NCBI RefSeq assembly: GCF_947492405.1 | Contig: NZ_CANLMP010000002.1 | Coordinates: 434,001-498,000 of the forward strand | Direction of reading: 5' to 3' | From: an uncultured Aquimarina sp. | Lineage (GTDB): Bacteria > Bacteroidota > Bacteroidia > Flavobacteriales > Flavobacteriaceae | DNA: 64,000 bases | The notes under the pieces: model-generated | Seen by the model: the letters and a program-made list of their open reading frames with translations, nothing else | The model's database searches: none | Told to the model about the DNA's origin: nothing | In this document: positions 52,910-60,744 of the stretch, piece after piece | Layout: each line of letters starts with the position of its first letter | Position numbering within the stretch: position 1 is the stretch's first letter | Translations under genes and position numbers: made by a program

Positions 52910-55900
52910 TTATCTTTTAATAAACTTTAATGTATTCTGATCTTTTCCATTTCTAATTATCATAAAATACACTCCAGAAGGAATTCCTGATATATCAATA
53001 ACATTATTTTCGGATTCTGAAATAGTTATAGAAGACATTACTTTTCTTCCTGTCATATCATAAACTGAACCAGTTCCAGTGGTTAGCCCTTTTACGTTTA
53101 TAAAATTTTCAGCAGGATTTGGATATAAACTGAATTTCTTAATATCAAAATCATCCACAGAAAGGGCACAATCAACCAAAACTTCATCCGGTCCTGTTCC
53201 CGTAGGTTTAGTATAAGTTTGCGACAATACAAACTTATCCATCTCTACTCCATCTTCTCTCATAGAAAAAGAAATCGTATGTATTCCAGCAGAAGGAACA
53301 TCTATATATATTAGTTCAGCTTCTCCGCAATGGTTCGCATTAGTTCTTTGTTTACTTTCCCAAGTCCATTGATTCTTACCTGCACACCACTGCATTCGTT
53401 GTCCTGATGCTGGCCAAGTACCATCGATTCCCACATGAATTCCATTATCTTCGGATCCCGTGGAATATAATCGTACCCATACAAAATACCTTCCAGGAGT
53501 CGTAAATTTCACTTTATAATCTAAAATACCAACAACACCAGGTGTATTAGAAAAGCTTTCTCCGTTTACTAGCGGATCATCATGAGTAACTCTAGTATCG
53601 GGTAATATTTCTAGATATCCATCACCACTTGCAGACGCATGATGACTTGGGTCTGGATCTGGTGTTGGCGTAGCAACAGTTCCATCTTGGAAATACCATT
53701 TTCTCTTTTCAGTTTTTGACTGACCTTCAAAATGCTCCGCCTCTACTGCAACGATTCCATTTTCTTCTAAAGCAACACAAGCATTATTTCCGTCTCCTCC
53801 GTCTCCACCATCATTGCAATCTAATTCTAAAATAAGTTTTGGGGCATTTGAACCTTCTTTAGACGAAAAAGAGACATCATTCCCACCTGCTTGCTTCACT
53901 ACTAAAGAAACTGTTTCTCCTGCACTAATTCCAGATAAGTCCCATTCATATAATTGACCTTCGGTATATGTTGTGTTTAAAGAACCAAGTAGCGAACCTT
54001 CTCCTGGTTTATTATTATCAGACAGATTACTTTCTGTCCAATTGTTAGAAGTTCCTCTATATACTTCGATAAGTCCATTACCTCCATCTGTGCTAACAGA
54101 CATTTGTAACTTTACTCCAGTTATCGTTTCTGTTGGAGTAGGAACAACAAATTGTAAATAAGATATTCTATTTCCGCTTTCCACTCGTAACTCTGAGGAG
54201 TTAAATAAGGTAGCTCCTTGTAGATAAGCATCTTGAACAGCCACAACATTTTGCGTATTGGTACAATCTGTTCCATCCGATTCTCCTTTAATTAAAGCCA
54301 CCCAATCATTAGTATCTGGTGCAACTATAGTATTAGACACAGCAGTTGCGCTACTTAAACTTCCTCCAGATCTTGGGTTATACCACTGTACTTGCCAAGT
54401 TCCGGAAGGCAAATCGATATTTGTAGATCCACCATCTGGAAGATATATTGCATATATTTCTCCAGGTTTAGCCAAAACATAATCGTTTGCAGATGTTATA
54501 CCATCAGAGGATACCATATCTACTAAATCTTCTTGTAAATAAGATTCAAAGAAATTTAGTGCATGACTCGCATGAGAATATTTAACATCTCTCGATCTGT
54601 GATTTTGAGCGGTTAAATCTGTTTCTCCTGTTTGATAACCATAATAATATTCTACTCCGGTACCTCCAGCCATAAGAGTGCCCCACAATACTTTATCGCG
54701 AACTAGTTTATCTTCTTTACCGTCTTGATCAACGCCTATATTTGCGCTTCCTTGTTCATCATTGGCAACAACCCATTTTTTTCCTGCATTTCTTGATTTC
54801 TCCAACCATCTTCTTACATCATTATGAACTTTATTTTTATCGGTCTGAATGGATGCTCCGGTAAGTTCAGAATTAGTTCCTAATAAGGGATCATATCGTT
54901 GATCTTGTTGACCAGGATACGTATGTAAAACAATATGATTATCATATGGATCTACATCTTTAATATAAGAAGCAATGGATTTTGTTACATTATCTGGCAA
55001 GGTGGTTTCTTCTGTAATATTCCAATTTAATGCCAGATGGTGTCCAAAACGAGCAATTAACTCACGGTAATAAAGTTTACGTTGTCTCCCATTGGTATTA
55101 TCGTCCATGATATTATCATTTTCGGTTTCCAATGTTTTAAAATGTAGAAATACACCTTTTTTATCCGCGTATTCAAATATCTTCTCCCATTGGGCCATTT
55201 TGGAGATATCAAAACGATCTTTATGAACTCCTTGATTCCATTGTTGACCATCATTGTATCCATTATAAACATTTTCTGAAACTTTTATCAAGTGAGGGAA
55301 AACATTCTCATCATCTCCGTGAAGACTTAATGTTAAGAAAGAAAAGGCATTTAATCCTTTAGTAGAAAGATAATTAACCACACCTAAAAGCTCAGTTCCT
55401 TGTCCATTCTTCCAAGTATATTCGCCAGCATCACCGGCATCGTAATCCTGCTGATGTGGATTCCAATCTTTTCTTCTACCTCCACGATTTGGCGTATTAT
55501 CAAAATCGTTATATGCCAATGTGTTTTCTGGAGCATCTGCTCCGGCTTTCACAAACCACGGACCGTTTGGACTCTTAGGGTCCGTACCTGAATGCTGTAG
55601 GTAATGTTCCCCAACATATTGGAGTTTTCCTTTATCTTTTGATCTAAAATCTCTTCCAGATTTATCAGATTCTTCTACAATAAATGATCCTGAGGAACCA
55701 TCCATAAATCCAGCGCTAGAACCTCCACCATTAATAGCGACATCATTACCAGAAGTAAAAGCCGCTGACCAATTCCAGCTTCCTATTTTTCCTGGAGTAA
55801 AATGTACTTGCCATATATTACCTGAATCACAGCTAGAATCTGCAGCATCATTGCACCCTGCATAAAATCCTGGAACTATATAAGAAAGGGTTCCATTAGT

Positions 55901-56086
55901 AAAAGTAACTTCTAATCTATAATCCGAAAAAGGATTTGGGTTCGCTGTCTCTGAAGTTTCTGGTCCTTCGAAAGATAAAGTAATTTTATGCCAACGTTTT
56001 AATTCTCCTTCTGGAGTCTGTGCTGCCGCAAAAGAGGCTACTATTAGCAATACTACTAAAAGTTTTAATCGAGTTAAAAAGATCAT
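52910..56086 (-). CDS. T9SS-secreted DUF5060 glycoside-hydrolase-like multidomain protein
   Basis: A 1058-residue secreted protein. Signal peptide to about residue 22 (SFAAAQ). The DUF5060 beta domain (about 25-125) begins ELKRWHKITLSFEGPE. A TIM-barrel-like catalytic region spans about 150-500 (GVNYLSTKGLNAFSFLTLSL, ALNWNITEE, WVVANDEQG contain plausible acid residues). A putative collagen-binding C-terminal domain follows (about 515-605), then a DNRLRE/CBM-like domain (about 610-760), a Gly/Asp linker, a GH115-C-like carbohydrate-binding domain (about 768-960; VAVEAEHFEGQS), and a T9SS sorting domain to the end. Probably degrades an algal or animal polysaccharide outside the cell; the specific substrate is unknown. 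Confidence 0.85.
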   Translation of the reverse strand: MIFLTRLKLLVVLLIVASFAAAQTPEGELKRWHKITLSFEGPETSETANPNPFSDYRLEVTFTNGTLSYIVPGFYAGCNDAADSSCDSGNIWQVHFTPGKIGSWNWSAAFTSGNDVAINGGGSSAGFMDGSSGSFIVEESDKSGRDFRSKDKGKLQYVGEHYLQHSGTDPKSPNGPWFVKAGADAPENTLAYNDFDNTPNRGGRRKDWNPHQQDYDAGDAGEYTWKNGQGTELLGVVNYLSTKGLNAFSFLTLSLHGDDENVFPHLIKVSENVYNGYNDGQQWNQGVHKDRFDISKMAQWEKIFEYADKKGVFLHFKTLETENDNIMDDNTNGRQRKLYYRELIARFGHHLALNWNITEETTLPDNVTKSIASYIKDVDPYDNHIVLHTYPGQQDQRYDPLLGTNSELTGASIQTDKNKVHNDVRRWLEKSRNAGKKWVVANDEQGSANIGVDQDGKEDKLVRDKVLWGTLMAGGTGVEYYYGYQTGETDLTAQNHRSRDVKYSHASHALNFFESYLQEDLVDMVSSDGITSANDYVLAKPGEIYAIYLPDGGSTNIDLPSGTWQVQWYNPRSGGSLSSATAVSNTIVAPDTNDWVALIKGESDGTDCTNTQNVVAVQDAYLQGATLFNSSELRVESGNRISYLQFVVPTPTETITGVKLQMSVSTDGGNGLIEVYRGTSNNWTESNLSDNNKPGEGSLLGSLNTTYTEGQLYEWDLSGISAGETVSLVVKQAGGNDVSFSSKEGSNAPKLILELDCNDGGDGGDGNNACVALEENGIVAVEAEHFEGQSKTEKRKWYFQDGTVATPTPDPDPSHHASASGDGYLEILPDTRVTHDDPLVNGESFSNTPGVVGILDYKVKFTTPGRYFVWVRLYSTGSEDNGIHVGIDGTWPASGQRMQWCAGKNQWTWESKQRTNANHCGEAELIYIDVPSAGIHTISFSMREDGVEMDKFVLSQTYTKPTGTGPDEVLVDCALSVDDFDIKKFSLYPNPAENFINVKGLTTGTGSVYDMTGRKVMSSITISESENNVIDISGIPSGVYFMIIRNGKDQNTLKFIKR

Positions 56087-56389
56087 GTGTGGTTAATTTA
56101 ATATTGAGTTGAGTTTATTCTAAAAAATAATAGAAAAAAGTCTATCGTTTTTAGTAATGAGTTCGGTTATATTCTAAAAAAGTGTAATTTAATTACAACG
56201 GAACTCAAAGCTACATAGTGCCTTAAAATACATTTAAATAGTATTCGTAAAAAAGAGAGTGATATTCGCAAGCACTTAACTAGCATTCGATTAAGACCTG
56301 TAATTCATCAAGTTTTACAAAAATCACGGTTATATTTCATTCTATCCTATCTAGAAAAGATAGCTTATACTTTTAAAGTTTAAAAAAAA
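56087..56389. promoter_or_regulatory. upstream region of the DUF5060 gene with paired direct repeats
   Basis: TGAGTTGAGTTTATTCTAAAAAA (56105-56127; 23 nt, core GTTTATTCTAAAAAA) and a related copy at 56158-56181 (GGTTATATTCTAAAAAA) lie 53 bases apart in the same orientation, about 20 and 70 bases upstream of the minus-strand start. They look like tandem activator sites. No gene is present in this gap. Confidence 0.4.
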
Positions 56390-56427
56390 TACTTATTTTT
56401 ACATAAGTACTTATATAAATACTTATG
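56390..56427 (+). promoter_or_regulatory. MarR operator candidate
   Basis: A perfect palindrome ATAAGTACTTAT (56403-56414) is flanked by further ACTTAT copies at 56391 and 56421, the last overlapping the ATG of the MarR gene. Such closely spaced inverted and direct repeats at the start codon fit autorepression by MarR. Confidence 0.55.
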
Positions 56428-56913
56428 CAAGATAAATTACAAGAATTTGGAGAGTTGGGTTTAGGCTCTAGATTAAATAGATTAAGTGAATATCTAATGA
56501 AAGAAACTCAACTCCTATATACCACATTAAAAATAGATTTTGACCCATATCTATTTCCTATTTTTAAAATTATAGCAGACAAAAAAAACTCTACCACTTC
56601 AGAAATACAAGAACAATTACAATACACTCAACCTGCTATTACGCAAGCCTTAAAAAAACTTCTAACTAAAGAATTAATTAAGTTTGAAGTAGATAAAACT
56701 GATAAAAGAAAAAAACTTTTTCAACTATCTAGTAAAGGAAAAAAAACACATAAACAATTGGTTCCCGTTTGGGAAGCAATAGATAAACAAGTAAAATGGC
56801 TTACAGAAGGTTCTTCAACAAGTTTAACGCGTCATTTAACTTATATGGAAAATCAATTCAAAGAAAAAGCACTTAGCAAACGTATACTAGAAAACCTAAA
56901 AGAACGACTATGA
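56425..56913 (+). CDS. MarR-family transcriptional regulator
   Basis: A 162-residue winged-helix regulator. N-terminal dimerisation helices lead into the DNA-binding domain (about 45-110): TTSEIQEQLQYTQPAITQAL is the helix-turn-helix and KFEVDKTDKRKKLFQLSSKG the wing with the conserved D-R-K pattern. C-terminal helices complete the dimer interface. It overlaps the GNAT gene by four bases (ATGA), so the two form an operon. Operator-like repeats overlap its start codon, suggesting autoregulation. Confidence 0.92.
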   Translation: MQDKLQEFGELGLGSRLNRLSEYLMKETQLLYTTLKIDFDPYLFPIFKIIADKKNSTTSEIQEQLQYTQPAITQALKKLLTKELIKFEVDKTDKRKKLFQLSSKGKKTHKQLVPVWEAIDKQVKWLTEGSSTSLTRHLTYMENQFKEKALSKRILENLKERL

Positions 56914-57383
56914 ACTCTATCGAACAAATAAAAATCATCCCTTTTGATCCAAAATATGCAAAAGATTTTGCTGACCTTAATATAGAATGGCTAGAAAAAT
57001 ATTTTGTAGTAGAACCACACGACATAGATCTACTGGAACGATGTGAAGAAACGATTATCAATAAAGGTGGTCATATTTTCTTTGCTAAATCAGAAGATGA
57101 AATTGCAGGTACATTTTCTCTTATCAAAATAGAAGAAGGAATCTATGAATTAGGAAAAATGGCTGTGTCTCCAAAATTTCAAGGACAAAGCATTGGGCAA
57201 AGATTAATGTCCTTTTGTATAGACTTTGCTCAAGATCAGAACTGGACTAAGCTAATTTTATACTCTAACAAAATCCTAGAAAATGCTATACATATTTACA
57301 GAAAATATGGTTTTGTAGAAATTGATCTTGAAAAAGACTCTCCTTACCTACGAAGTAATATCAAAATGGAGTTATCACTTTAA
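56910..57383 (+). CDS. GNAT-family N-acetyltransferase
   Basis: A 157-residue single GNAT domain. Motif A (ELGKMAVSPKFQGQSIGQRL) contains the acetyl-CoA-binding Q-x-x-G-x-[GA]-like loop GQSIGQ, followed by the helix LMSFCIDFAQDQ, and motif B ends with IHIYRKYGFVEI. Substrate unknown. Translationally coupled to the MarR gene by a four-base overlap. MarR-GNAT pairs and fusions are common and usually the acetyltransferase is the regulated target. Confidence 0.92.
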   Translation: MNSIEQIKIIPFDPKYAKDFADLNIEWLEKYFVVEPHDIDLLERCEETIINKGGHIFFAKSEDEIAGTFSLIKIEEGIYELGKMAVSPKFQGQSIGQRLMSFCIDFAQDQNWTKLILYSNKILENAIHIYRKYGFVEIDLEKDSPYLRSNIKMELSL

Positions 57384-57393
57384 CTAAAAATTA

Positions 57394-57429
57394 AAGTCCG
57401 CCATACAAACACACATGTAAGGCGGACTT
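57394..57429. terminator. hairpin between the GNAT and CBM21 genes
   Basis: AAGTCCGCC (57394-57402) pairs with GGCGGACTT (57421-57429) over an 18-nt loop, between convergent genes. Read on the minus strand it is followed by TAATTTTTAG, a short U-rich tract. Confidence 0.6.
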
Positions 57430-57452
57430 CTCCATTAAATAAACGTCTTTAT

Positions 57453-58307
57453 TTAATTGTAAGAATTTATAGTTACTGTATAATTCTTACCATAATTATT
57501 ATCCCAGTACTCATTTCCATTTACTCTATAAACTACCGCATATTCTAATTCATTAACCGAGGTATCCAATCTGGCATTACCTTGCCATCTTTCAATCCCA
57601 AAATTATTAGGACTCTGAATATAATACAACGGTCCATTTGTCCAGGTTTGTCTGTATGTAAGTGGCACATATGATTGTGTTTGCCATCCATCAGAAGAGT
57701 ACACGACCCCAACTTCTTTAGTAGGGGCTAGATTTCTTACGTCTACAGTGATATTAAATGTGTTTTTATCGTCATAAGGAAAGTAAGACAAACTTACAAA
57801 ATCAGTATCTGCACTAACTTGAAGGCTTTGATCAGCAAAAAGAGATCCCTCTGATCGAGACATTGCATAATTAGTCCCATTATTATTATCCCAATAAGTG
57901 ATCCCGTCTACCTCATACTTTACCACGAACTCATCTGCATAAATACGATCAATACTATAACCTCCATTAGTATATTCTACTGTCCAAATTTCATTTTGCC
58001 CGTCATTGACACTTTGGCTATATGATAAGGGTATTTCATCCCAATTTCCATCTAATCTCTGATGATAAATACTTACGCTTTTATCGTATGCAAGATTTGC
58101 AACTTTAACAGTAAACTTTCTAGTATACCCTTGATACCCTCTATATGAACTATATGTCGTCCAAGCTTTGAGAAGACTTACTGGATTTGAGCTTTTAGCA
58201 GTGACTTCAGTTATAGTGATTTCTGCCTCTTGATTTTCAATAAAATCGTCTTCTGTGCTACAGGATAGCACCAATAAACTTATAAATAAATAAAAATACT
58301 TCTTCAT
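57453..58307 (-). CDS. double-CBM21 lipoprotein, copy 2
   Basis: A 284-residue lipoprotein (signal, LVLSC lipobox, acidic STEDDF linker) that consists of two carbohydrate-binding family 21 domains. The first spans about 45-155 (KFTVKVANLAYDKSVSIYHQ ... YWDNNNGTNY) and the second about 160-284 (FNITVDVRNLAPTKEVGVVY ... YWDNNYGKNYTV). The WDNNxGxNY ending is the hallmark of CBM21 starch/glycogen-binding modules. No enzyme domain is present, so it probably binds alpha-glucan at the cell surface. It lies 38 bases downstream of its paralogue, likely in one operon. Confidence 0.88.
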   Translation of the reverse strand: MKKYFYLFISLLVLSCSTEDDFIENQEAEITITEVTAKSSNPVSLLKAWTTYSSYRGYQGYTRKFTVKVANLAYDKSVSIYHQRLDGNWDEIPLSYSQSVNDGQNEIWTVEYTNGGYSIDRIYADEFVVKYEVDGITYWDNNNGTNYAMSRSEGSLFADQSLQVSADTDFVSLSYFPYDDKNTFNITVDVRNLAPTKEVGVVYSSDGWQTQSYVPLTYRQTWTNGPLYYIQSPNNFGIERWQGNARLDTSVNELEYAVVYRVNGNEYWDNNYGKNYTVTINSYN

Positions 58308-58345
58308 TGTTGTTAGTGATTTGTGATTGTTTAATTATCTGATTG

Positions 58346-59161
58346 TTAATATATAATCTTATTTAAAGTATAGTTCTTTCCATAATTATTATCCCAATAC
58401 TCTTGTCCGTCTATTCTGTACACAATAGCAAAATCTATGGATTGCACTTCATCAGCCACTCTTATGGATGTATTATACACGTCGACATCAAATTGATTAG
58501 GGCTCATAATATAATGAGCATACCCGACTCTAAAGTATCTTTGATATGTTAAGGGTACTGTATTTTTTGTTACCCAACCATCCGTAGTATAAACCACCTC
58601 TAGAGTAGCCGGAGTACCGTAATTACGTGTCGCATTAACATTGATAGCAAACGATGAACCGGTAGATCTTGTAAAACTATTGTTTAATTCTACTTTTATT
58701 TCTGGTGATAAATATCCTCCTACATTTACCAGCATACTATAGTTCTTACCGTTATTATTATCCCAATACGTTTCTCCATTCACGGTGTACTTTACTACGA
58801 ATTCGTCACTATAGATCTCATAATCCGGAGTAACCTCTCCTACCCAGATCTCTTCATCATTATCAATTGCTTGTTCGAATGTTAATGGTATATCCACCCA
58901 ATTTCCATTAAAAGTTGCGTGATGGATTACAACCTCTTTTTGGTACGCTAAGTTTTTAACTTTTACTTTAAATTTTCTCTGGTAATTAATATGTACAGGA
59001 CTACTTCTATTCGCGGTCCAAGCGCTTAATAATTTTACATTTTCAGAACTAGTTTTTGCTGATAGTTCGATTGATTTCATTTCAGAATCCAAATTGTCTA
59101 CATCTGATGTACAAGAAAATAGACCCAGGATCACACTAAGTACTAAATAAATTTTTCTCAT
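58346..59161 (-). CDS. double-CBM21 lipoprotein, copy 1
   Basis: A 271-residue lipoprotein (signal, LGLFSC lipobox) with the same two-CBM21 plan as the next gene: KFKVKVKNLAYQKEVVIHHA ... YWDNNNGKNY (about 40-145) and FAINVNATRNYGTPATLEVV ... YWDNNYGKNYTL (about 155-271). The two proteins are paralogues from gene duplication. In Bacteroidota starch systems, surface lipoproteins such as SusE and SusF bind starch with different modules; these could be functional analogues. A LacI-type operator-like palindrome lies about 140 bases upstream, hinting at maltose/starch control. No SusCD or amylase gene is in the window. Confidence 0.88.
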   Translation of the reverse strand: MRKIYLVLSVILGLFSCTSDVDNLDSEMKSIELSAKTSSENVKLLSAWTANRSSPVHINYQRKFKVKVKNLAYQKEVVIHHATFNGNWVDIPLTFEQAIDNDEEIWVGEVTPDYEIYSDEFVVKYTVNGETYWDNNNGKNYSMLVNVGGYLSPEIKVELNNSFTRSTGSSFAINVNATRNYGTPATLEVVYTTDGWVTKNTVPLTYQRYFRVGYAHYIMSPNQFDVDVYNTSIRVADEVQSIDFAIVYRIDGQEYWDNNYGKNYTLNKIIY

Positions 59162-59299
59162 GATTTTGGTTTTTGTTTTAAGATGTTAGTTGTAAAAAAT
59201 TACTTTTCGAAAAGTTTAGTTCTATAGCTTTATAGCTACTATGAAGTAAGAGAAGAAAAAATCTCCCGACAATTGCGAGAGGTGTATTTAACAATTATT

Positions 59300-59322
59300 T
59301 TAACGAAAAACGTTTTCGTTAA
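59300..59322 (-). promoter_or_regulatory. LacI-type operator candidate upstream of the CBM21 operon
   Basis: TTAACGAAAA (59300-59309), ACG, TTTTCGTTAA (59313-59322): a perfect 10-bp inverted repeat whose arms (AACGAAAA / TTTTCGTT) and internal ACGTTTTCG resemble LacI-family operators. It lies 139 bases before the start of the first CBM21 gene. Confidence 0.5.
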
Positions 59323-59518
59323 ATTAAAAATTTAACATTTTATTAAGATGTCATTTTTGCAATTATAAAGTTTAATAATTTTGATGTTTTTTAATAAGAA
59401 AACTCTTCTGTACGGCGAAAATATTTCGTCATACATTTCGAAAATATTTAGTGTAATATTTCGCAAATTTGGCTAATACGAAAACAAAACAAGATTTGTA
59501 GTGAGATAAAAAAAGTGA

Positions 59519-59645
59519 AACATCATCAAAACACACCTCTCCTTAAATCCTTGTTACATTTCGACAAACTCAATTATCTGAAGAGGGACTTCACTTAACT
59601 CCTTTTAACTCCCTTCCTCCGAAGGAAGGGTTGGGGATAGATGTT
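59519..59645 (+). repeat. MITE-like repeat unit, copy 1 (interrupted)
   Basis: Begins AACATC (59519) and ends GATGTT (to 59645). The right half, GACTTCACTTAACTCCTTTT followed by hairpin CCCTTCCT-CCGA-AGGAAGGG (59611-59630) and TGGGGATAGATGTT, is nearly identical to copy 4. The left hairpin is broken by TCGACAAACTCA (59561-59572), which matches the other repeat family of this window. Confidence 0.8.
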
Positions 59646-59683
59646 TTTAAAATTAATACTTTAGCAAAAAAGAAACTTTAAAT

Positions 59684-59721
59684 AACATCTCCCTAAATCC
59701 CTCTTCAAAGAGGGACTTATC
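59684..59721 (+). repeat. MITE-like repeat unit, copy 2 (left half only)
   Basis: AACATCTCCCTAAATCCCTC and the following hairpin CCCTCTT-CA-AAGAGGG (59699-59714) equal the left half of the complete unit at 60350. The right half is missing, and the DUF559 gene starts 79 bases later. Confidence 0.8.
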
Positions 59722-59799
59722 ACAACTCATACTTCTTTAAAAGGATGCATATTAAACAAGAATTGCTTACTTTACTGCTCATTAACATTTATTATTAAA

Positions 59800-60168
59800 G
59801 TGGCACTCCAAAACATACTCCAATATGCACCTGAAGCCAGAGAACTAGCAAAATTGCTTAGAAAAGAAATGACCGAAACAGAAAAGGTTATTTGGGATAG
59901 GATTAGAAAAACACAACTTGGAGTTCAATTCTTTCGTCAATTTCCCATATTAGAATATGTTGTTGATTTTTACTGTAAAGAAATAGGACTTGCCATAGAA
60001 ATAGATGGGGGTTCACATGATAATCAATTTCTTGAAGATAGTCATAGACAAAGTCGAATTGAAAAATTAGGAGTAAAATTCATTCGATTTACAAATGAAC
60101 AAATTTTGAATGATCTAGAAACAGTTCTTGTAGAACTTAAAGAAGTCATTAAAAGTCTTAAACAGTAA
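59800..60168 (+). CDS. DUF559 endonuclease-domain protein
   Basis: A 122-residue single-domain protein of the DUF559 family (Vsr/PD-(D/E)xK nuclease fold). The signature runs ARELRK-like (AKLLRKEMTETEKVIWDRIR), QLGVQFFRQFPILEYVVDFY, then CKEIGLAIEIDGGSHD, which supplies the D...ExD catalytic pattern, and GVKFIRFTNEQILNDLETVL at the end. The start is GTG at 59800. It is encoded alone and is embedded in four copies of one repeat family (59519-60438). A role in repeat propagation or in cleaving repeat structures is inferred from this linkage. Confidence 0.9.
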   Translation: MALQNILQYAPEARELAKLLRKEMTETEKVIWDRIRKTQLGVQFFRQFPILEYVVDFYCKEIGLAIEIDGGSHDNQFLEDSHRQSRIEKLGVKFIRFTNEQILNDLETVLVELKEVIKSLKQ

Positions 60169-60200
60169 TAAATCATACTGTTTTTCAAATTACTCATAAG

Positions 60201-60335
60201 AACATCTCTCTAAATACCTTCCTCCTAACTGGCGGACAGGCTTTCGAAGAGGGACTTTACTTATTCTTATGATTAAAATTCATATACAAACGCTTTAACT
60301 CCTCTCCTTTGAAGGAGAGGCTGGGTGAGGATGTT
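60201..60335 (+). repeat. MITE-like repeat unit, copy 3 (expanded)
   Basis: Begins AACATC (60201), ends GATGTT (60335). The left hairpin is interrupted by CCTCCTAACTGGCGGACAGG (60221-60240). The right hairpin is CCTCTCCTT-TG-AAGGAGAGG (60301-60320), with arms different from copies 1 and 4 but still fully complementary. Confidence 0.8.
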
Positions 60336-60349
60336 ACACACAGTTAAAA

Positions 60350-60438
60350 AACATCTCCCTAAATCCCTCTTCAAAGAGGGACTTCACTTAACTCCTTTTA
60401 ACTCCCTTCCTTCGAAGGAAGGGCTGGGGATGGATGTT
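60350..60438 (+). repeat. MITE-like repeat unit, copy 4 (complete)
   Basis: The cleanest copy, 89 bp: AACATC end, left hairpin CCCTCTT-CA-AAGAGGG, spacer, right hairpin CCCTTCCTTCGAAGGAAGGG (60404-60423), GATGTT end. The outer ends AACATC / GATGTT are inverted repeats of each other. Confidence 0.85.
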
Positions 60439-60744
60439 TTCTACGCTTATTGATTCCAAAGAATTATTAACTGAGAATATAACAAATCAACCGTTATTCC
60501 CCTTTTTATAATAGGGGTGTTTCCCCCTTTCTATAAAATCAGCTATACCGACAAAGATCTCTGAAAACCATTGTTACTCAATACTTTCTTTTATTTAAAC
60601 TACAATTCCGGAAGCCTTAAATTTTTTAAAACTATTTAAAATGGTATTTTTAATTCTTAAAACTTTGTAAAACTAAGTTTTAACTTACTAATTATTTTGG
60701 CTAGCGCCAAAATCACACAAATACTTAATAAACCTATATCAAAA

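Noticed and set aside
59519..60438. Repeat cluster as a CRISPR array
   Set aside because: Units differ in length, carry inverted ends and internal hairpins, spacers are not uniform, and no cas gene is present.
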